Part shown: positions 26,632-28,420 of the stretch, piece by piece | Layout: every line of letters starts with the position of its first letter | How positions within the stretch are numbered: the stretch's first letter is position 1 | Source: an uncultured Clostridium sp. | GTDB lineage: Bacteria > Bacillota > Clostridia > TANB77 > CAG-508 | Assembly (NCBI GenBank): GCA_900554815.1 | Contig: USIO01000020.1 | Coordinates: 1-28,420 of the forward strand | DNA length: 28,420 nucleotides | Reading direction: 5' to 3' | Notes under the pieces: generated by a model | What the model saw: the letters and a program-made list of their open reading frames with translations, nothing else | Databases searched by the model: none | What the model was told of the DNA's origin: nothing | Program-made: the position numbers and the translations under genes

Positions 26632-26910
26632 TCAAATTTGATTTTCTGCAATATTATTTTTCCCCAATATTATTTTTTGGCTAACTTTATCCAACAAAAT
26701 ATCTGCAAAGTCTCTTTGATTTATTGTATTTTTTTGTTCTTCTAGTAATTTATTTAGTATTGTAATTTTATTTTCTTTTTCCTCTAAAGTTTTTAGTAAA
26801 ATATCTATTGCTTTATTAATGTCTTCTGCACTAATGTATATATATCCTCGTATACTTGGCTCAGTAATAATTGTTTCATTTAAAATTTCTTTTGCTTCTT
26901 CTATATTCAA
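26632..26910 (-). CDS. Coiled-coil hypothetical protein, 92 aa
   Basis: The start is TTG 26910 because AGGAGG (26918-26923) is correctly spaced for it; the ATG at 26931 has none. The sequence MNIEEAKEILNETIITEPS leads into an amphipathic helix rich in Glu, Lys and Leu (AIDILLKTLEEKENKITILNKLLEEQKNTINQ), a clear coiled coil, and a short polar tail. It has no membrane segment or known domain. It lies about 120 bases upstream of the NlpC/P60 gene on the same strand. The function is unknown. Confidence 0.6.
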   Translation of the reverse strand: MNIEEAKEILNETIITEPSIRGYIYISAEDINKAIDILLKTLEEKENKITILNKLLEEQKNTINQRDFADILLDKVSQKIILGKNNIAENQI

Positions 26911-27114
26911 AATATTTCCTCCTATGTACATTTTGCCTTTTCTAAAAAACGCGTAGATATAAATTATATTACTTATTAAATATAAAAGTCAAGTACACAA
27001 AAAATTTTTCATATTTTATAATTGTAGGTTAAAATGTTTTCAGAAATGTATCGATTTTTTTATAAAAGATAGTGTAATAAATAATACTATAAATAATTTT
27101 GGGAGATAATAAAT

Positions 27115-27356
27115 ATGTCTATCGAAAAACAAAGATTATATAATGAATAGATACTTTACCAGAAGAACTTACAAATCAAGTGATAAATTTTATTGAATAC
27201 TTAAAAATATCATATGTAGATACAGATGTTACAGATAATATAATGATAAAAAGTAAAAAAGATCTAAAAGAAAAATTGCAAAAAGGAATAGATGACATAA
27301 ATGCAAATAGAGTATATTCAATAGAATAAGCTTTTAACAAGATAGACAATATCTAG
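27115..27356 (+). pseudogene. Decayed antitoxin (toxin-antitoxin relic)
   Basis: ATG 27115 follows GGGAG. The first 11 codons (MSIEKQRLYNE) run into TAG at 27148. One base back, another frame continues IDTLPEELTNQVINFIEYLK ... SKKDLKEKLQKGIDDINANRVYSIE to a TAA at 27327, and then AFNKIDNI. The C-terminal pattern L...L..G..D...N.VYSIEEAF is typical of antitoxins paired with RelE/ParE toxins, so the TAA probably replaces a GAA codon. A lost A explains the first break. Neither lesion involves CGG, so this is ordinary gene decay. Confidence 0.65.
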
Positions 27357-27373
27357 GATATTGGGGTTTTTGT

Positions 27374-27535
27374 ATGAAAAAATATATAGTTAGTTTCAGA
27401 AACTGCGGAAAAATATTTAGAAAATATTTTGAAGTATTTAAGATATAATTTGGCAGGAGATATTATAGCAGATAAATATAAACTTTTATTTAAAAAAATT
27501 AGCAAATATATATTTGCTAATTTTTTTCTCGGAAA
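27374..27535 (+). pseudogene. Decayed RelE/ParE-type toxin fragment
   Basis: ATG 27374 begins KKYIVSF. The frame then shifts at a T-run, after which SETAEKYLENILKYLRYNLAG and DIIADKYKLLFKK are readable. This is the N-terminal part of a RelE/ParE-family toxin (usually about 95 aa). The C-terminal half is missing and the frame runs into a palindromic terminator. It lies directly behind the antitoxin relic, the normal order. CGG occurs here only out of phase (GCG GAA). Confidence 0.6.
27492..27527. terminator. 36-bp perfect palindrome, bidirectional terminator
   Basis: Seven A, then TTAGCAAATAT and its exact complement, then seven T. It forms a perfect 18-bp half-palindrome and ends transcription from either side. 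It cuts into the toxin relic. Confidence 0.8.
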
Positions 27536-27606
27536 TAATCTTTACAAATTATTTGTTTTTACATAATTTGCCAAATATAGCCAAATATATAATTAGCCAG
27601 TCTCCA

Positions 27607-27632
27607 GACTAGTGCTTAAAATAAAACTAGTC
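27607..27632. repeat. Inverted repeat upstream of IS21 element
   Basis: GACTAGT (27607-27613) and ACTAGTC (27626-27632) pair over a 12-base loop, and a further AACTAGTT occurs near 27663. The stretch 27536-27700 has no gene; it may be the edge of an older insertion. Confidence 0.45.
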
Positions 27633-27700
27633 AAAGACTTGGGGTTGCTCCTTTCTATCTTTAACTAGTTTTTATGATTTATGTAAATGGTAAAATAATA

Positions 27701-27739
27701 TGTAGGAAATTGACAAAGAAAAATGTCGGTTTTCCTACA
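27701..27739. repeat. Hairpin at likely left end of IS21-type element
   Basis: TGTAGGAAA (27701-27709) pairs with TTTCCTACA (27731-27739), with TTGACA and TGTC also facing each other inside. Beginning with TGT and lying about 100 bases before istA, it fits the terminal region of an IS21-family element. The exact terminus is not proven. Confidence 0.5.
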
Positions 27740-27766
27740 TATTTTTTTGTATTCTCAAATCCATGA

Positions 27767-27772
27767 TATAAT
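27767..27772 (+). promoter_or_regulatory. -10 box before istA
   Basis: TATAAT, 35 bases upstream of the ATG at 27807. No clear -35 is visible at the proper distance. Confidence 0.4.
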
Positions 27773-27806
27773 ATATTTATGTCAACAAAAGGAGGTGAGA
27801 ATACAG

Positions 27807-28359
27807 ATGATATGTGATAATTTAGACAATCTACTAAAGGAGGTGATTAGATTGCAAATCAAACCAAATTATGCACGGTATTGCTAGAGAAACTGGTTGT
27901 GATTGGAGAACTGCTAAAAAGAGGCATCAAATACAGAAGCAAATTGAAGAAGGCTTACCTTTACCTTTAAAATCTTCTTCTTCCATATTAGATCCATACA
28001 CCAAGATTATCGATGCTAAACTTGAAATTGCAGGTATTACAGCTTCAGCCATTTATCACTTTTTGCTAGATACTACTGATTACAAAGGTAAATATGGATT
28101 AGTTAGAAATTATGTAAAGAAGAATAAAGATAAAATCCCCAAAAAAGCAAATATTAGAGTTCCTAAAATTGCTGGTAAGCTAGGACAGGTTGATTGGAAA
28201 GAAGATTTTTCTTTGACTAACAAAAATGGAGAAATTCTAACTTTCAATATTTTTCTTTTTACTCTGCCATTTTCTGAGAAAAAATATTGCAAATTAACCT
28301 TAGATAGAAAACAAGATACCGTAATAAATTCTTTAATTTATGCTTTTCAGTGTTTTTGA
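27807..28359 (+). pseudogene. istA: IS21-family transposase IstA, 5' part (CGG +1 shift, truncated)
   Basis: ATG 27807 follows AAAGGAGGTGA; an in-frame TTG at 27852 behind a second AAAGGAGGTGAT is an equally good start. The frame reads to IKPNYA and meets an in-frame CGG (27876-27878), with TAG two codons later. Skipping the C gives GIARETGCDWRTAKKRH, the helix-turn-helix that normally continues IKPN in IstA. The frame then runs through the beginning of the integrase core (GKLGQVDWKEDFSL, with the first catalytic Asp in VDWKE) to KQDTVINSLIYAFQCF and a stop at 28357. IstA is usually 400-500 aa, so the gene is cut after about 180 aa. The sequence beyond is an inverted repeat, not IstA. Confidence 0.75.
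27876..27879 (+). other. istA: CGGT +1 frameshift site, IstA
   Basis: TAT GCA CGG TAT TGC TAG in the zero frame; GCA-(C)-GGT ATT GCT AGA GAA restores the IstA helix-turn-helix. Confidence 0.75.
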
Positions 28360-28364
28360 TAAAC

Positions 28365-28418
28365 AAAAAGTGGACCAAAAAATTACGATTTTGTAATTGA
28401 AAAACGGACCACTTTTTT
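28365..28418. repeat. Imperfect long inverted repeat truncating istA
   Basis: AAAAAGTGGACC (28365-28376) pairs with GGACCACTTTTT (28407-28418) with one mismatched position. An inner AATTAC/GTAATT stem (28381-28386, 28393-28398) lies between them. It may be the other end of an internally deleted IS21 element or a small inserted repeat. The window stops here, so this cannot be decided. Confidence 0.5.
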
Positions 28419-28420
28419 AA

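Noticed and set aside
27536..27700. Riboswitch or tRNA-like structure in the gap before the IS21 element
   Set aside because: There are short inverted repeats, but no conserved riboswitch core, T-box or cloverleaf could be recognised.
1362..27879. The eleven breaks as random sequencing or assembly errors
   Set aside because: Errors would fall in any codon phase, include deletions and occur at other triplets. All eleven are the same +1 event at an in-phase CGG, while about 35 out-of-phase CGGs in intact genes cause no break. A motif-specific base-calling error would also ignore phase. Resequencing is still the decisive test.
1362..27879. CGG reassigned to another amino acid or to stop (as known for CGG in some Firmicutes)
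   Set aside because: A simple reassignment would keep the frame. Here the frame changes at every CGG and the codon's last two bases are reused in the next GGN codon.
27807..27880. ATG at 27871 as the true start of the transposase
   Set aside because: It has no ribosome binding site, and the upstream frame encodes the normal IstA beginning (LQIKPNYA) behind a perfect AAAGGAGGTGAT.

Overview
The base composition (very AT-rich), strong AGGAGG-type ribosome binding sites, anaerobic pyruvate formate-lyase, sporulation-flavoured proteins (a BofC-like C-terminal domain, small Cys-rich and Tyr/Met-rich proteins) and ClpE/HtrA/PgsA housekeeping genes point to an anaerobic Clostridia-type Firmicute, probably a host- or gut-associated lineage known mainly from metagenomes. 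That placement is inferred from gene content.

Layout. 0.3-2.4 kb: small proteins, a two-gene TauE/SafE-type permease and a small XRE regulator. 2.4-4.3 kb: ruvA-rarA on the minus strand. 4.7-7.7 kb: pflB-pflA on the plus strand. 7.8-12.1 kb: a minus-strand operon of M18 aminopeptidase, metal ABC transporter (lipoprotein, ATPase, permease) and a small membrane protein. 12.3-15.0 kb: a small plus-strand gene facing a minus-strand group (membrane-anchored protein, rnhB, pyrimidine phosphorylase). 15.2-16.4 kb: an HtrA protease. 16.6-18.7 kb: a minus-strand RsiV/DUF3298-like protein and a YibE/F permease. 19.0-21.9 kb: clpE-pgsA. 21.9-26.9 kb: minus-strand coiled-coil protein, SH3-NlpC/P60 hydrolase, comEC and a BofC-like protein. 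27.1-28.4 kb: a decayed toxin-antitoxin pair and the broken 5' part of an IS21-type element.

The main discovery is translational. Ten genes in the window look broken, at eleven places, and every break has the same form: an in-frame CGG codon where the conserved protein continues only if the C is skipped and the next three bases are read as a GGN glycine codon (+1 shift). The genes are a TauE half, a 150-aa membrane protein, the M18 aminopeptidase, pyrimidine phosphorylase, RNase HII, HtrA, YibE/F (twice), a BofC-like protein, ComEC and IstA. After the shift most of them regain the normal length and motifs of their families. In the intact genes I found no in-frame CGG at all, although CGG occurs about 35 times in the other two phases. 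CGG therefore appears to have lost its arginine meaning here and to act as a +1 frameshift signal, or CGGN may be a four-base glycine codon. This looks like genome-wide recoding rather than pseudogenes or random sequencing error. By contrast, the toxin-antitoxin relic carries ordinary indels and a nonsense change not linked to CGG.

I found no rRNA, tRNA, CRISPR array or recognisable riboswitch.
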